Shown here piece after piece: positions 30,402 through 41,009 of a stretch of 64,000 nt of DNA; the first letter of the stretch is position 1, and the number at the start of each line of letters is the position of its first letter. Under the pieces are notes generated by a model. It worked only from the letters and a program-made list of their open reading frames with translations, did no database searches and was not told the DNA's origin. The position numbers and the translations under genes were made by a program. The stretch spans positions 88,846,668-88,910,667 of the forward strand of contig NC_088203.1 of assembly GCF_037126465.1 (NCBI RefSeq), in the 5' to 3' direction. The stretch comes from Ornithodoros turicata (lineage: Eukaryota > Arthropoda > Arachnida > Ixodida > Argasidae).

Positions 30402-33110
30402 ATGCAGTCAACGAACTTTCTACGAATGCGAAAACTCATGGAGAAACGTAACCGATACCTACATCATCTACGGATCTACACCTACCACCTGGCTCACAAC
30501 ACAGTACCTAAAGGCCTCACCCCTAAAACAGTTCCTGCATTAGGAAAACTGACACCTGAACTAGAGCTAGAGTGGGCATCAGCCCTTAACAACACAGCCC
30601 GTACGTTTCTTGAAATATTAAAGAAACAGTGCCACGCGCAACTCGCTACGATCCAGACCCATATGAACAATATCAGTCTCACCGACGCGGAGGCAAACAC
30701 TCTCGAACTACACATTCAACAACTCAACCGCGAGCTAGCTAACAAGGAACACTCAAAACTCGGAAAACCTAATTCCAACAACGACACGGATACCGGACCC
30801 ACTAACACGACACACGCAGCAGCCGAACAAATCATTTCCAGCACCACAACCACAACTCTCCGCAACATCGCTGAGCCACCCCGAGAAAACGCTGACGCAA
30901 GCACCGTAATAGATATATCACGCTCACTAACCAGCGACGAACTACAAGTCCTCTCTAGGGGGTTAACATTCTGCCCTACACTCAATTCTGTTAACGAATA
31001 CGAAATCCACAAAGACATATCAGACTTTGCGAGACGGCTACGCCTTAGAGAATTCTTCGCTCATACAACACAAGAAAACAACAACGACCTCCGACTACCA
31101 TCAACCTGGACACCAAATCACGGCCGAGAACCCGCACTAGACCTGTACATTAAACAAGTAAGCAACGACATCCTTCGCGGTATTTCCCAAAGCTCGCGTG
31201 GTCACAACCTCACTAAAACACAACGTGACATCATCAATGCGCTAGCTGACAGAGATGATATAATTATCAAGCCCGCAGATAAGGGTGGGAGTATCGTCAT
31301 CTGGCCCACAGATAAATATATCTCTGAAGCACATATGCAACTCAACAATACGCAACACTACCTCAAACTGGATCATGACCCAACAAAGGAGTACACGGCG
31401 CTAATAACCCATACCATACAGGACCTCCACGAACGAAAGCTCATCACACGTGATGACCTCAGATATCTCACCCCATCAAACACAGACGCAGGTCGTTTCT
31501 ATTTACTGCCCAAAATCCACAAGGTACACCCCAACGAGCTCTATACGGCTGACATCCCCGGCAGGCCAATTGTATCTAATAACAACACACCAACAGAAAG
31601 ACTCTCGAAATTCCTGGACCACTATTTAAACCATATTCCGACAACACTGCCATCGCATGTACAAGACACACCCCACCTCCTCAGAATAATCAGAGATATA
31701 AACAACACTCGTACATTTGGTAGGGACACAATACTAGCCACGCTGGATGTGACATCACTGTATACTAACATCCCACACAACGACGGAATCACAGCCCTCT
31801 GCAATACCCTTTCTACTACAAACACCAGAAAAGACACGGAAACCATACTCGCTCTAATGGACTTGGTTCTTAAACTGAACTACTTCGAGTTCAATGGTGA
31901 ATACTACCTACAAGTACATGGTACAAGTATGGGCACACCTGTTGCACCCACATACGCAAATATCTTCATGGGGTTCCTAGAAAACAAAGTTCTCAGCGCC
32001 CTCTCATTAAAACCCACGGTGTACCTTCGATACATCGATGATATACTGATAATATGGGAACACGGGGAACATGAATTTCAAAAGTTCGTAGATCTACTGA
32101 ACACCGCGCATAGCAACATAAAGTTCACATCACAACAGTCAACTCACTTAATTAACTTCCTCGACACCACGATATCACTAGACAACGGCAACCTCGTCAC
32201 AACCCTGTACAAAAAGCCAACTGACAAACAACAATACCTTCACTTCAAGAGTCACCACCCGCGTCACTGTAAGGTTGGAATTCCTAATGGGCAGAGTGTA
32301 AGACTACGCAGAATTTGTTCAAACGACACAGATTACGCTGAGAAGCTTGACGAACTCTGCAGTACACTTGCCCAAAGGGACTATCCAGACACCCTCCTAA
32401 CCGAATTCCGTCGCAAGGCACTCACACTCGATCGAAACGAGGTTCTGGAAAACCGAAAAAATCCCGACGCGTGCCAAATAAGCTTCATCACAAGATATTC
32501 CAACGCACTTCCAAACATCAAAGCCATTCTACAGAAGCACGAGCCCCTCCTCCAAAGCAGTGACCGACTTAACAACATATTCACAAATCCCATACAGGTG
32601 ACATACCGACGCGCAAGAAACCTGGCAGACTCCTTGGTCAATGCCAAAATCAGCAAAACGAGCGCCCCGTACACGGGAACACGACCCTGCAACCTCCCGC
32701 GCTGCAAAACATGCAAGCACGTTCAACACGCTAACTCCATCAAAAGCACTGCGAGCAATTACACCCACCCCGTTAACCACGCATTCACATGCACAAGCTC
32801 CAATGCTATATACTGCATTGAATGCGGCGACTGCTCTATGCAATACATTGGTGAAACCGGCCAACAAATGAACAACCGCCTTACCGGACACAGAACCGAC
32901 ACGTCCAACAAACTCCCCAAAGCAGTCGCCGAACACTTTAACGTTCCTGGTCACAATTTTGACAACATTAAACTATATATTCTAGAAACCGGGTTTAGAT
33001 CCACACGTGACAGACGTGATAGGGAGTCTTATCTCATATACAAGTTCAACGCTCTTCACCCGTCCGGTATCAACAAATCACAAGGCACCCTAGAAACACT
33101 TCACAAATAA
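30402..33110 (+). CDS. Penelope-like reverse transcriptase with C-terminal GIY-YIG endonuclease (902 aa)
   Basis: Intact frame from ATG to TAA. The RT domain shows IIKPADKGGSIVIW (~289-302), FYLLPKIHK, GRPIVSNNNTPTERLSKFLD, ATLDVTSLYTNIPH (first Asp), GTSMGTPVAPTYANIFMGFL and YLRYIDDILIIW (catalytic YIDD, ~541-546), followed by INFLDTTI. The C-terminal part has a Cys finger (CNLPRCKTCKHV) and a GIY-YIG nuclease core (IYCIECGDCSMQYIGETGQQ, about 802-821, then GHRTD), the hallmark of Penelope-like elements, which use this nuclease for insertion. Length fits complete elements. No damage seen; potentially active. Confidence 0.95.
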   Translation: MQSTNFLRMRKLMEKRNRYLHHLRIYTYHLAHNTVPKGLTPKTVPALGKLTPELELEWASALNNTARTFLEILKKQCHAQLATIQTHMNNISLTDAEANTLELHIQQLNRELANKEHSKLGKPNSNNDTDTGPTNTTHAAAEQIISSTTTTTLRNIAEPPRENADASTVIDISRSLTSDELQVLSRGLTFCPTLNSVNEYEIHKDISDFARRLRLREFFAHTTQENNNDLRLPSTWTPNHGREPALDLYIKQVSNDILRGISQSSRGHNLTKTQRDIINALADRDDIIIKPADKGGSIVIWPTDKYISEAHMQLNNTQHYLKLDHDPTKEYTALITHTIQDLHERKLITRDDLRYLTPSNTDAGRFYLLPKIHKVHPNELYTADIPGRPIVSNNNTPTERLSKFLDHYLNHIPTTLPSHVQDTPHLLRIIRDINNTRTFGRDTILATLDVTSLYTNIPHNDGITALCNTLSTTNTRKDTETILALMDLVLKLNYFEFNGEYYLQVHGTSMGTPVAPTYANIFMGFLENKVLSALSLKPTVYLRYIDDILIIWEHGEHEFQKFVDLLNTAHSNIKFTSQQSTHLINFLDTTISLDNGNLVTTLYKKPTDKQQYLHFKSHHPRHCKVGIPNGQSVRLRRICSNDTDYAEKLDELCSTLAQRDYPDTLLTEFRRKALTLDRNEVLENRKNPDACQISFITRYSNALPNIKAILQKHEPLLQSSDRLNNIFTNPIQVTYRRARNLADSLVNAKISKTSAPYTGTRPCNLPRCKTCKHVQHANSIKSTASNYTHPVNHAFTCTSSNAIYCIECGDCSMQYIGETGQQMNNRLTGHRTDTSNKLPKAVAEHFNVPGHNFDNIKLYILETGFRSTRDRRDRESYLIYKFNALHPSGINKSQGTLETLHK

Positions 33111-33638
33111 AATATGCTTTTCCCCATCTACCTCCATTATCATCTGTTATGTTCTGCATGGCCACTGCTTTCTGCTCTCTTTATTGCATGCCACAACTTT
33201 GTATTACAAATATATATTAAAAAAAAAATTGCTCGTTCTGGAATTTTCCCCACGTAACCACTAACCTCCTTATCTTTCGCTATGCTTGCGAATTCTTGCC
33301 TGTTGTCCCGTTTCGTCCACGTGTTCGTGAAACTTCCATTTTTCTGCAACCGGTCTGTAGCCTAGATCACTACGTTCACATAATCCCCTCCACACTCTAA
33401 CAAAGCAGCCATTCACTCCCGCCGTAAAAACCCGTACGGACCTTTCTTCCCTCCGGGCTGTTGACCCACAATTCGCATGAACCTTTAAACACGTCACACC
33501 TAACCCTTTAAATACCATGCCAATGATGAGGACGGTGCCCAGAAGAAGAACAGTCTCTGTTCGAAATATCGGCGGCTTCTGTCCTGAGGCAACTCCCTTC
33601 CTACATCTCTACCGGTTCGCTGGATTTCTACCCATCTA
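33111..33638 (+). other. 3' UTR of the Penelope-like element
   Basis: Starts with an overlapping AATAAA right at the stop, ends in CCCATCTA before the target duplication, and is the same as the end of the pseudo-LTR (28931-29457) apart from a one-base length change in the A run near 33220. Confidence 0.8.
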
Positions 33639-33651
33639 TGTTCCTCAAGGA

Positions 33652-35466
33652 GTCCCCCAAGGAAGCATTCTCAGCCCGACACTCTTTAACGTGGTGATGG
33701 CCGGCCTACAATCAGTAATTCCTCGCAAAGTGTCGTTCTCCGTCTATGCAGATGACGTCGCCCTTTGGACAGTAGGAAAATCACGCCCGGCTCTCCAGCG
33801 CCGCCTGCAGCTCGCTTTAAACAATATCCATACGTACCTCACGCACCTCGGGATGGACCTTTCACCCGAAAAGTGTGTCGAGCTCCCTTTCACGCGTAAA
33901 GCTATGGCCAATTTCCCTCTCTGGCTTGGCTTAAAGAAGCTTGACCCGGTACGCTTTCACCGCTTCCTTGGCGTGGTAATCGACTCGGACTTGCGCTGGG
34001 CTCGGCACATTAAACATCTTGAAACTAAAGTGCAGCGATGGCTCCCCGCAATTCAACATCTTTCTGGCTCAGGATGGGGCTGTGATCAGCGTTCCCAGCT
34101 CGCGGTTCACGCGGCATTGGTGAGGGCAACTGTGCTTTACAGCCTTCCTATTCTGCACAGGATATAAACAACTTCATTAAATACACTTCGGTCCCTGTTT
34201 GCTCGAAGCCTTCGTCGATGCCTCGGAGTTCCCAGAATGGCTGAAACACGGCAAGTACTGGCTGAAGCTGGTGAGCTCCCGATTGAAGTTCTCCGTGAAC
34301 GGGAAACGGCTCGGCACTACCTCCGTTTGCGTGCTCACATTCCCCGCCACCCGCTACTCAGGAAAATTCGATACCGCCCTGAAAGTGACTTCTATCGAGT
34401 AGCGAAGAGGACACGCCAGACTCTCACTGGCTTCATAACTAAGGACACTATACCGCCGGAAGCCCCCTGGTCTCTACCGGTACCGCCCACTTTTGTACGC
34501 CTCCCAAACCTTCTGGAAAGAAGAGATCAGGTCCCCCCTCAAGTCCTCCGAGCCCATTTTCATGCTCTGGTAGACGCGAAGTTTTCTACGTTTACGGCAG
34601 CATATACTGATGGCGCATCCCGAAACAACAAGTCCGCCTCAGCCTTCGTCATTCCATCCGAAGGCGTCGTGCACTGAAGACGCCTCTCACATCTAACCTC
34701 CTCCACAGCTGGGGAACTCTATGCCATTCTTTTCTTTCTACAACACATCGCTGATTTTCCACCCCGGGAGTGGGCAGTCTTTACAGGCTCCAAATCTGCC
34801 CTTCAAGCAATTGAAAATTCCGGCATACGAGGCCCATCCGCACCGCTAGTCACAGACGTGCTAATGGCTTACCACACTATCTACGCCGCAGGCCACAGGC
34901 TAGTTCTCCAGTGGGTTCCAGCCCACTGTGGTGTCGTGGGGAACGAGCAGGCCGACAGCGCCGCAGAAGCAGCACTCTCGTATCGGAAACGGACCCGTAT
35001 TGTTCTGCTGAGAGGAGACCGCCGTTCCATTCTGCGACGCCTAGTGACACCCCTGGCTTCCCGCCAACGGACAACCGACATTCTTCCCCCCTCTATGTTG
35101 AACAGAGTTGATCCCACGCTCGCTTTCCGCATGCCACGAAACACCTCTCGTCAAGATGCTGCATTAATCCACCGAATGCGCCTCGATGTGGCCTTTACAG
35201 CTCAGTGGCGTTACCGCTTGAGGCAAGTTGACTCTCCCACCTGCTGCCACTGTGGTGCTCTTGAGGATCTGGAGCACATTCTTCTTCATTGCCCTCACTA
35301 CGAACCTTCCCGAACCACACTCTCCGAGTCTCTTCGTCAGCTGGACTCTCGCCCTTTCTCCCTCTCGAAATTGCTTGGTCCCTGGCCCAATCCAGCCCAG
35401 CAACGCTCTGCGCTCAAAGCTCTTCTGACATTTCTGGACACCATCGGACTTCGATCGTTATTGTGA
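33652..35466 (+). pseudogene. Reverse transcriptase C-terminal part, RNase H and Cys/His knuckle (I-like ORF2)
   Basis: One continuous frame with two stops, TAA 34165-34167 and TGA 34675-34677. It encodes VPQGSILSPTLFNVVM, FSVYADDVALW (catalytic YADD), RFLGVVIDSDLRW, the RNase H domain (TDGAS, AGELYAI, FTGSKSAL, HCGVVGNEQAD) and a terminal knuckle CCHCGALEDLEHILLHC before RPFSLSKLLGPWP. The third acidic RNase H residue, normally Asp in the FTDSKxAL box, is Gly here. The RNase H domain puts it in the I-type group of non-LTR elements. Confidence 0.85.
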
Positions 35467-35573
35467 AGGGGCTCGTTATTTTATTCCCCCTATTTCATCC
35501 AGCAATGGGGTAGAGTATCGCCTGTGGCGATGAAACTCCCCACTCTCCAAGGTCGCAAATAAAGTTGTTGTTG
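35467..35573 (+). other. 3' UTR and TTG tail of the I-like element
   Basis: CAATGGGGTAGAGTATCGCC, then GATGAAACTCCCCA, then AATAAAGTTGTTGTTG. Related tails occur at 39334 (minus), 45720 and 57448. Confidence 0.8.
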
Positions 35574-35746
35574 TTAACTTATTTGTTGTTGTTGTTGCAT
35601 TCGGAAGACGATTTGTGAAGTTCGGTGACAATTTGCAGTCCTGGGGAGTAAATGTCGGGGTTAGGGGACCAAAATAGGGAGTAATTGCAGTCTAGGGGAC
35701 TAGAAGCCGCAATTACTCCCTATTTTACTCTTTTCTTAGAGTGTAG

Positions 35747-37179
35747 TTCTTGACTCACAACGCGCGATGCATGACGTTTCATGCAATAGTTTTATTTATA
35801 CGAATTTTTTGTTATAGCAGTATTTGATGTGACGAAAGAAGCGTATCTTTATATGTTTCTTTGGCGAGGCATGACGTCGTAATAAGGCTCTTCAATGGAG
35901 CACAAAAGAGACATTGAAAGTTTAGGTCCCATTGGTTGTCTTCTACGAAAATTTCGCATAGCCGCGCCAAGTTTTAATCTTGATACCCCCCAGTGTCCTC
36001 TGTCATTATAAATACATAGCTCGTCGATATGATGAACATTATCTGTGTCTCCTAATGTGGGGCCAAAAAGAAAATTTGATTTGCAAAAATTACAGGACGG
36101 TTACGATTGTGTAACGCGAATTTTAGCGGTAGCTGTTGGGTGTGGTTGTTGACACTTTATATGTGACACTGATATATGCGCAACCACTTTAGAGTGACGG
36201 GTACTGCCTTGTGATCTGTTGAGTGGTGATGTGTAGAGCTGGGATTAGCGGGACAAATTTTTTTTACTAAAATCGGGACGAAAGTGGGACAGGAAATGCT
36301 GAAAAATCGGGACATTTTGCGGGAGAACGTACCCATTTCTGCCCAAGCAGCACAGAAGACCGGGAAAAGGTTGGGAAGGCAACCGGGCTACTGGTTCTGC
36401 AAAGGCCGGTATCGAACGCAGGAACCCGAGGCTATGCTGATAGTATCCCAGTACCAAGAGAAAGGAGAAATGCGAGAGGGAAAAATTGTGAGGTCGGCCC
36501 GGGAAAAATCCCCGATGGTCACCCGATTCGTGATCACGTGGTTGACGTAAAAGAACAAAGCAAATTCGCAGGATTTCACCCCGTTCATTCCCCGACACCA
36601 TGCCGATTGCATATCCCGTGGCCGTGCCTCACACGCAGCAGGCAAGCGCACTTTTAGGACATCCCAGCTTACCATGCAGATGCTGACGCAATGCAGAACC
36701 ACGAAGGCGCTACGGCGGCTACAAATTCAAACGGCGAGAGCAGAGAGGCGAGAGTAACGGGTGATAGTTGGGAGTTGGACGCGTTGAGGTGAGTTCGTTT
36801 TGTCTTCGGTTGCCGTAGCAAGGATCGTGTAACTTCTGTGCAGTATTTGCGTGTGTTTTAGTGCGCTTTCTAAGACGGTGCCATCACAGGGGTCCCTGCG
36901 CAACACGTTGTCGATTTCCCGGAAGAGTTTTCACAAGAAACGTACGGTGAAACGTCAACCGGACTGCACGTGGTGGTGCTTCTGATGTTCGAAGGTATGA
37001 GTGATGACCGTGACGTTTGCTTACTATTAATTAGATGTTTCATTTTAGAAACTTAAACAAAATACAGAAACCTTAGGAAGAACTCAAAGAGATACATATT
37101 CCGAACGTATCGTGAAGAGGACGGGGGTATATGTCGCGACCTGCATGGAAAACAGGAGTGTCATGTGTTATCTCCTCTG
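35747..37179. other. No recognisable gene
   Basis: CCCAAGCAGCACAG at 36340 region is the terminal motif of the F1 foldback family, facing outward, but no full element is recognised behind it. Frames at 36245-36601 on both strands overlap each other and have no motif. Confidence 0.4.
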
Positions 37180-37250
37180 AGAAACTAGAAGATGTGTGGT
37201 AGCCAACAGAAACTAGAACATGTGACCACAGAAACTAGAAGATGTGTGGT
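37180..37250 (+). repeat. Short tandem repeat, three units with GAAACTAGAAGATGTG
   Basis: The unit occurs at about 37180, 37208 and 37230 with small changes (one has ACATGTG) and spacing of 22-28 bases. Confidence 0.7.
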
Positions 37251-39037
37251 ATGCTTTGAGCAGAATAAACAGTATATTTACTTGAGCAATATGTGCATTT
37301 CCACGTATTATTTTCGATTACGCATTCAGTGGTGCCAAGTGGCCGGATCCCGGACCACTTGCAGAGGGGACCAATGGATCAATTCCACTATAGTTGTACT
37401 TCAGGTGAAACTGGTTCCACTTTCAACTGGTCCCAGTCACTAAATGGTCCCACAATCAAAGTGGGACCTGTCCAATAAGCGACTTTGAAGTGGTCCCACC
37501 CCAGATTTTTGCCTGGGTGGGCACTTCGACTCAGGCACCGATTTTATGCTGCACAATGATGATTCCTCATTCCCGGGCGCTATCATTTGCAAGTTTCACG
37601 TGTTTTAAAATGTTGGTTCGCAGATAAAAGTTGTATTGTCTCAAAATGCGGATTAGGTTTGAGTTTTCGTGAGAGCTAATGCAGATGATTTGGGATGACC
37701 GTTCGTGATGCAAACTCGCCGTACATTACCAGGAAAAGGTCCACAAGTTCCACAAACTATACCAAACGTTACACATAGAGGAGCATCCCTAGAAAAAACT
37801 GCTTCTTGAGCAGATGATCAGTTGGGTATGATTAACCCAGACATACGATGTACTCTCATTCACCTTACAAACGCAACGTCTTTTAGCTTTACTTTGTGGG
37901 ACAGCGTTGGCCTCGGTTAAATGCTATTCTGATATTCTCTCAATGTTTGAACTGTCCCAACTGCATTTAACTTGTACATACATGATTGTCGTCGCGTGTC
38001 TTTTTACCTCTTTTACTGTGCCTTTTTTTAACGTTTGATTATATTGCTGCAGTGAGTCTTCTTGGACCCTGCAAGGGTGCTTCATTATACTTTCCTTTTG
38101 ACAAGCAAGTACCACTGAGTCCAGACGAGTGCTGCTTTGTAGCGGTTTTGGTAGCTGGAAAATATGTAGTCACTTATAGTCAGTCTGCTTCTCTTGTTTA
38201 CCTAATTATAAATGAGGGCGTCACGTGAGCGTCTTGTTCTTTTTGGATGCAGAACACCTTCCGAACAGCCGTAGGACGACAGCTTTTTTTTTTCTGTGGT
38301 ACATTAAAAACTGGCGGTACTACAATTGCGGCCATTTTCAATCCAGCAAGTACTGCAGAAATTAGTCAGTTTTCTTTTTATCGCTCGGATCGGAGAGTGT
38401 ACTTCGTTTGAAATAAAAATCTAGCCATAAAAGCAAAAATGAAAAATAAAAGCGGGCGAGGAGGAAGGGGAGGGTAGGCTCCTACTCAGACCAGTCGGGT
38501 TCGCATCGGGCTCCGGTACTAACACCCAATTTTGGTCCGGTGTGTTCCCGATGTTGCAAAACCGGTACCGGTCTGATGTATGTTGGGCCTCGGTACTATC
38601 GTATCTCATACCGCCGTCGTACCGAAGCTTTCCCGACGCGCTGTGCTGCTTGGGTGAGTTTGTCAAAACTGTTTTTATTAGCTCCAGACTATTTTAACTT
38701 GTTTTGCATCATCGAAAACCGACAGTCAACAAACAGAAGAAGACAGAAGGAGACAGAGAAGAAGAAGAGAGCAGAAGCGGATTGGGGCGGGGGGAAATTT
38801 ATTGGCAGAAAAGAAAAAAAAAAAAAGAAAGAAAGGGGAAAAGTCAGCCATGCAGCACGCCGGCTTGCTATTTTCCAAACAAAAAAAAGGAAAAATATAA
38901 ACAAGAAAGAAAAAGAAATATCGAAAAGACAAATAAATAAATAAAAACAAGAAAAAAAATGAAAGACACTCGGTTCGGAGGGTTTCGTGACACCCGAGCG
39001 ATTTCCCGAGAACTTCCGTTAACAGTTATACCGTTGT
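37251..39037. other. No recognisable gene; repeat-like and purine-rich sequence
   Basis: 37320-37520 has many GGTCCCA/GGACCA words like a decayed repeat. 38480-38656 ends in TGTGCTGCTTGGG, the F1-type terminus. 38730-38960 is a purine-rich A/G tract giving spurious Lys/Glu frames. Confidence 0.45.
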
Positions 39038-39157
39038 AAAAGGAATAAGCGCATTCAGACGGGACAAAGGCGAGGAAACACACACACACACACACCAAGC
39101 GCTTGGTGTGTGTGTGCTTCCTCGCCTTGTCCCGTCTGTATGCGCTTATTCCTTTTT
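39038..39157. repeat. Foldback MITE with (CA)n/(TG)n in the arms, about 120 bp
   Basis: Arms of about 60 bases: AAAAGGAATAAGCGCATTCA, GACGGGACAAAGGCGAGGAA and (CA)n meet their complements at a centre CAAGCGCTTG near 39101. Confidence 0.85.
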
Positions 39158-39333
39158 TCAGTTATGTACCAACTAGCCCAACTTTCTGCACTTCTCAGAC
39201 CTTATTTATTCATACACACTGCAGCCTTGTTAAGGTTATCGCGAGAGCAGGCTTGCATGGTACTGAAAATGAACGAATGTCACGTGAAAATCTTTCAGGA
39301 GAATAGTTCTGTTAACACCAGGGATTGAATTCC

Positions 39334-39412
39334 AACAACAACAACAACTTTAATAATGTTGATTGGGGAGTTTCATCACCAGGAGCTATACTCTACCCAA
39401 TTGTTGGCGGTA
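39334..39412 (-). repeat. 3' tail fragment of an I-like retrotransposon
   Basis: On the minus strand it reads TTGGGTAGAGTATAGCTCC, GATGAAACTCCCCA and ends in (TTG)n, matching 35500-35573. Only the tail was inserted (extreme 5' truncation). Confidence 0.75.
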
Positions 39413-40194
39413 ATGTGGTGAAATGGAATGAACAGTGAACATTTGTTTTAAAAAAGGAATGCAAAAGTACATTGAAAAACATCTATATGCTGGCTGAAGG
39501 GCACATTACCTCAGAAAGTACGCAGTTCGTACTGGAGAAGGTTCTGCAAAATTAAAGTACCGCGAGGAATTTAAATTGATCGGTTTCAATTTGTACCGTT
39601 TACCATACTACCACAGGAAAGCGCCGTGCATGTACGACGGCGCGCACCTGGCTCTCGTCTCGTCTCATTAGAGAGGAAAGACGCCGCTTGCGATATTTAC
39701 ATACCAGAATCAAACAAAAAAATACTCATTTGTACACGATTACTAAAGTGACAAGCTCTCCTAACCGCTTAGTTTTGACATTAACTTCAGGAACATTAAT
39801 CTTTTGCTCAAAGAACACCAGAGCTTAAGGAACGGGTGTCGCGATCTGAGCGACCGTGCGAGTTTGTTAAACGACGGCCTCCCGAAAAAGTACGTTTCAT
39901 TTCTGTTGAAGGGCATTCGGAGCGCACATTCGACGTATATGCAGTTCCCTTGTGAGATTCCGATTGGCTGCTACGGTCTGCAAAAGACCGCAGCGAAACA
40001 CTAGTGCAACATTATTTTCATGAGCAAGAAGAAAACAAAATTCAAGTCTTCCAGAACCACAACGATCAAGTTTGTGAATTTCCGTTTCGTAATACCATAC
40101 TGTTCTTCCGCGTACAGACTCACAACCCGCCTTTCTCGCTTTTTTGCGCGATGGATGGTATCTTAGACCCCGGTTAATATTACTGCGCAAAATA
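39413..40194. other. No recognisable gene
   Basis: Short frames without motif on both strands. Confidence 0.4.
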
Positions 40195-41009
40195 CAGTCG
40201 ACCCGCCTTTATCCGGACTTCGTTCCCGGATCCTGCGCTATCCGGACAAAAAAGCATGGGGACGGATTTTCCCCCATGTATTTCGCCCTCGTTTATCCGG
40301 ACTTCAGCTTCCGGACTCGGACGAGAATTCCAGAACAGAAGTGACTAATACCCAACAATCGGTTTCAGTTATCCGGTCATTGACCAGGAAGGACACTTGG
40401 CCCACACCTAGAGTCACTAAGTAGGGGTTCTCAAGGGGGGTGCTCCCTATTTAGTGACTCTACCCTCACCTAGTCAAGCGAGGTCGAGGACCCTGATCGT
40501 GGCGTTGTGTCGTGGTTGACACCAAGAGGGTGTTGCTAGGAAGAATTTTCTTGCTCTCCGAGTTTGCACGTTACACAAAAGTAATCCACTGAGCAGTCCG
40601 GTCATTTCAGACTGAGAAGGTCCGTAACGAGGACCCCTGCGCTGTTATCGCAGATGACGACATCGTCGGTGTCGTCACTTCCGATAGTGTTCAAGAAGAA
40701 TCTGATGATGAAAGCGGGGATGCACCAGCTGTTACGGTAGAAAATGCGCGGGCGGCACTGAGAACAGCGCTAGTATTTTCCGAGCAACAAAGCAATATTT
40801 CGCAAGTTAATGCCATTAGCAATGGTTTGCAGGAACTGTATGCGTGTATTAGAATGAAACAGACGACAATGGATAGTTTTCTCTGTAATGGTCAATAAAG
40901 ATGTCCTTTTAGGATCACTCTGGATTTCCGTGTTTCACTTATCCGGTTCCCCCGCTATCCGGACATTTTCACAGGAAACGGCGCCGTCCGGATAAACGCG
41001 GGTCGACTG
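40195..41009 (+). mobile_element. Tigger-like (pogo/Tc1-mariner) element, internally deleted (815 bp)
   Basis: TIRs begin CAGTCGACCCGC, followed by TTTATCCGGAC; the right end is the inverse (GTCCGGATAAACGCGGGTCG). TA precedes the left end, the right flank is TG, so one TA has changed. TATCCGGAC is repeated several times inside each end. Confidence 0.85.
40611..40898 (+). pseudogene. C-terminal remnant of a Tigger-type transposase
   Basis: A frame after a TTTCAG acceptor-like site runs to TAA 40896-40898: an acidic linker (QEESDDESGD), then VENARAALRTALVFSEQQ and MKQTTMDSFLCNGQ, the look of the C-terminal tail of pogo/Tigger transposases. The DNA-binding and catalytic domains are missing, so the element is a deletion derivative. 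Confidence 0.55.

Larger units (their letters stand above)
28384..33638 (+). mobile_element. Penelope-like element with partial plus full tandem copy (5255 bp)
   Basis: Target duplication TGTTCCTCAAGGA at 28371-28383 and 33639-33651. Layout: an inverted piece (28387-28474, complement of about 29334-29424), a partial copy holding the 3' end (28495-29457), then a full copy (29458-33638, 4181 bp). The partial copy and the end of the full copy (32675-33638) differ at only a few bases by eye, so the element is young. This matches the pseudo-LTR structure known for Penelope elements, where the upstream partial copy can supply the promoter for the full one. Confidence 0.9.
27391..35573 (+). mobile_element. 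I-like non-LTR retrotransposon, 5'-truncated, split by a Penelope-like element
   Basis: Target duplication TTAACTTATTTGT lies at 27378-27390 and 35574-35586. The element ends in AATAAAGTTGTTGTTG, a TTG repeat tail. Coding parts are 27424-28383 and 33652-35466; removing the Penelope-like insert joins them in one frame. The 5' end (ORF1 and endonuclease) is missing, as is usual for target-primed insertions. Confidence 0.85.
27001..35746. mobile_element. TIR-bearing MITE (family T1), split by an 8.2-kb retrotransposon insertion
   Basis: Left part 27001-27390 begins TACACTCTAAGAAAAAAGGA, right part 35587-35746 ends with the inverse (CTCTTTTCTTAGAGTGTAG). The left part matches 61767-62100 over a long stretch (AGTAAATGAATGTCA, then TGTGATAT, TTTAAAATCTT). 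Without the insertion the element would be about 550 bp. Confidence 0.75.

Noticed and set aside
38540..38960. Lys/Glu-rich and Phe-rich frames
   Set aside because: Produced by the purine-rich tract at 38730-38960; no domain and mirrored on the other strand.
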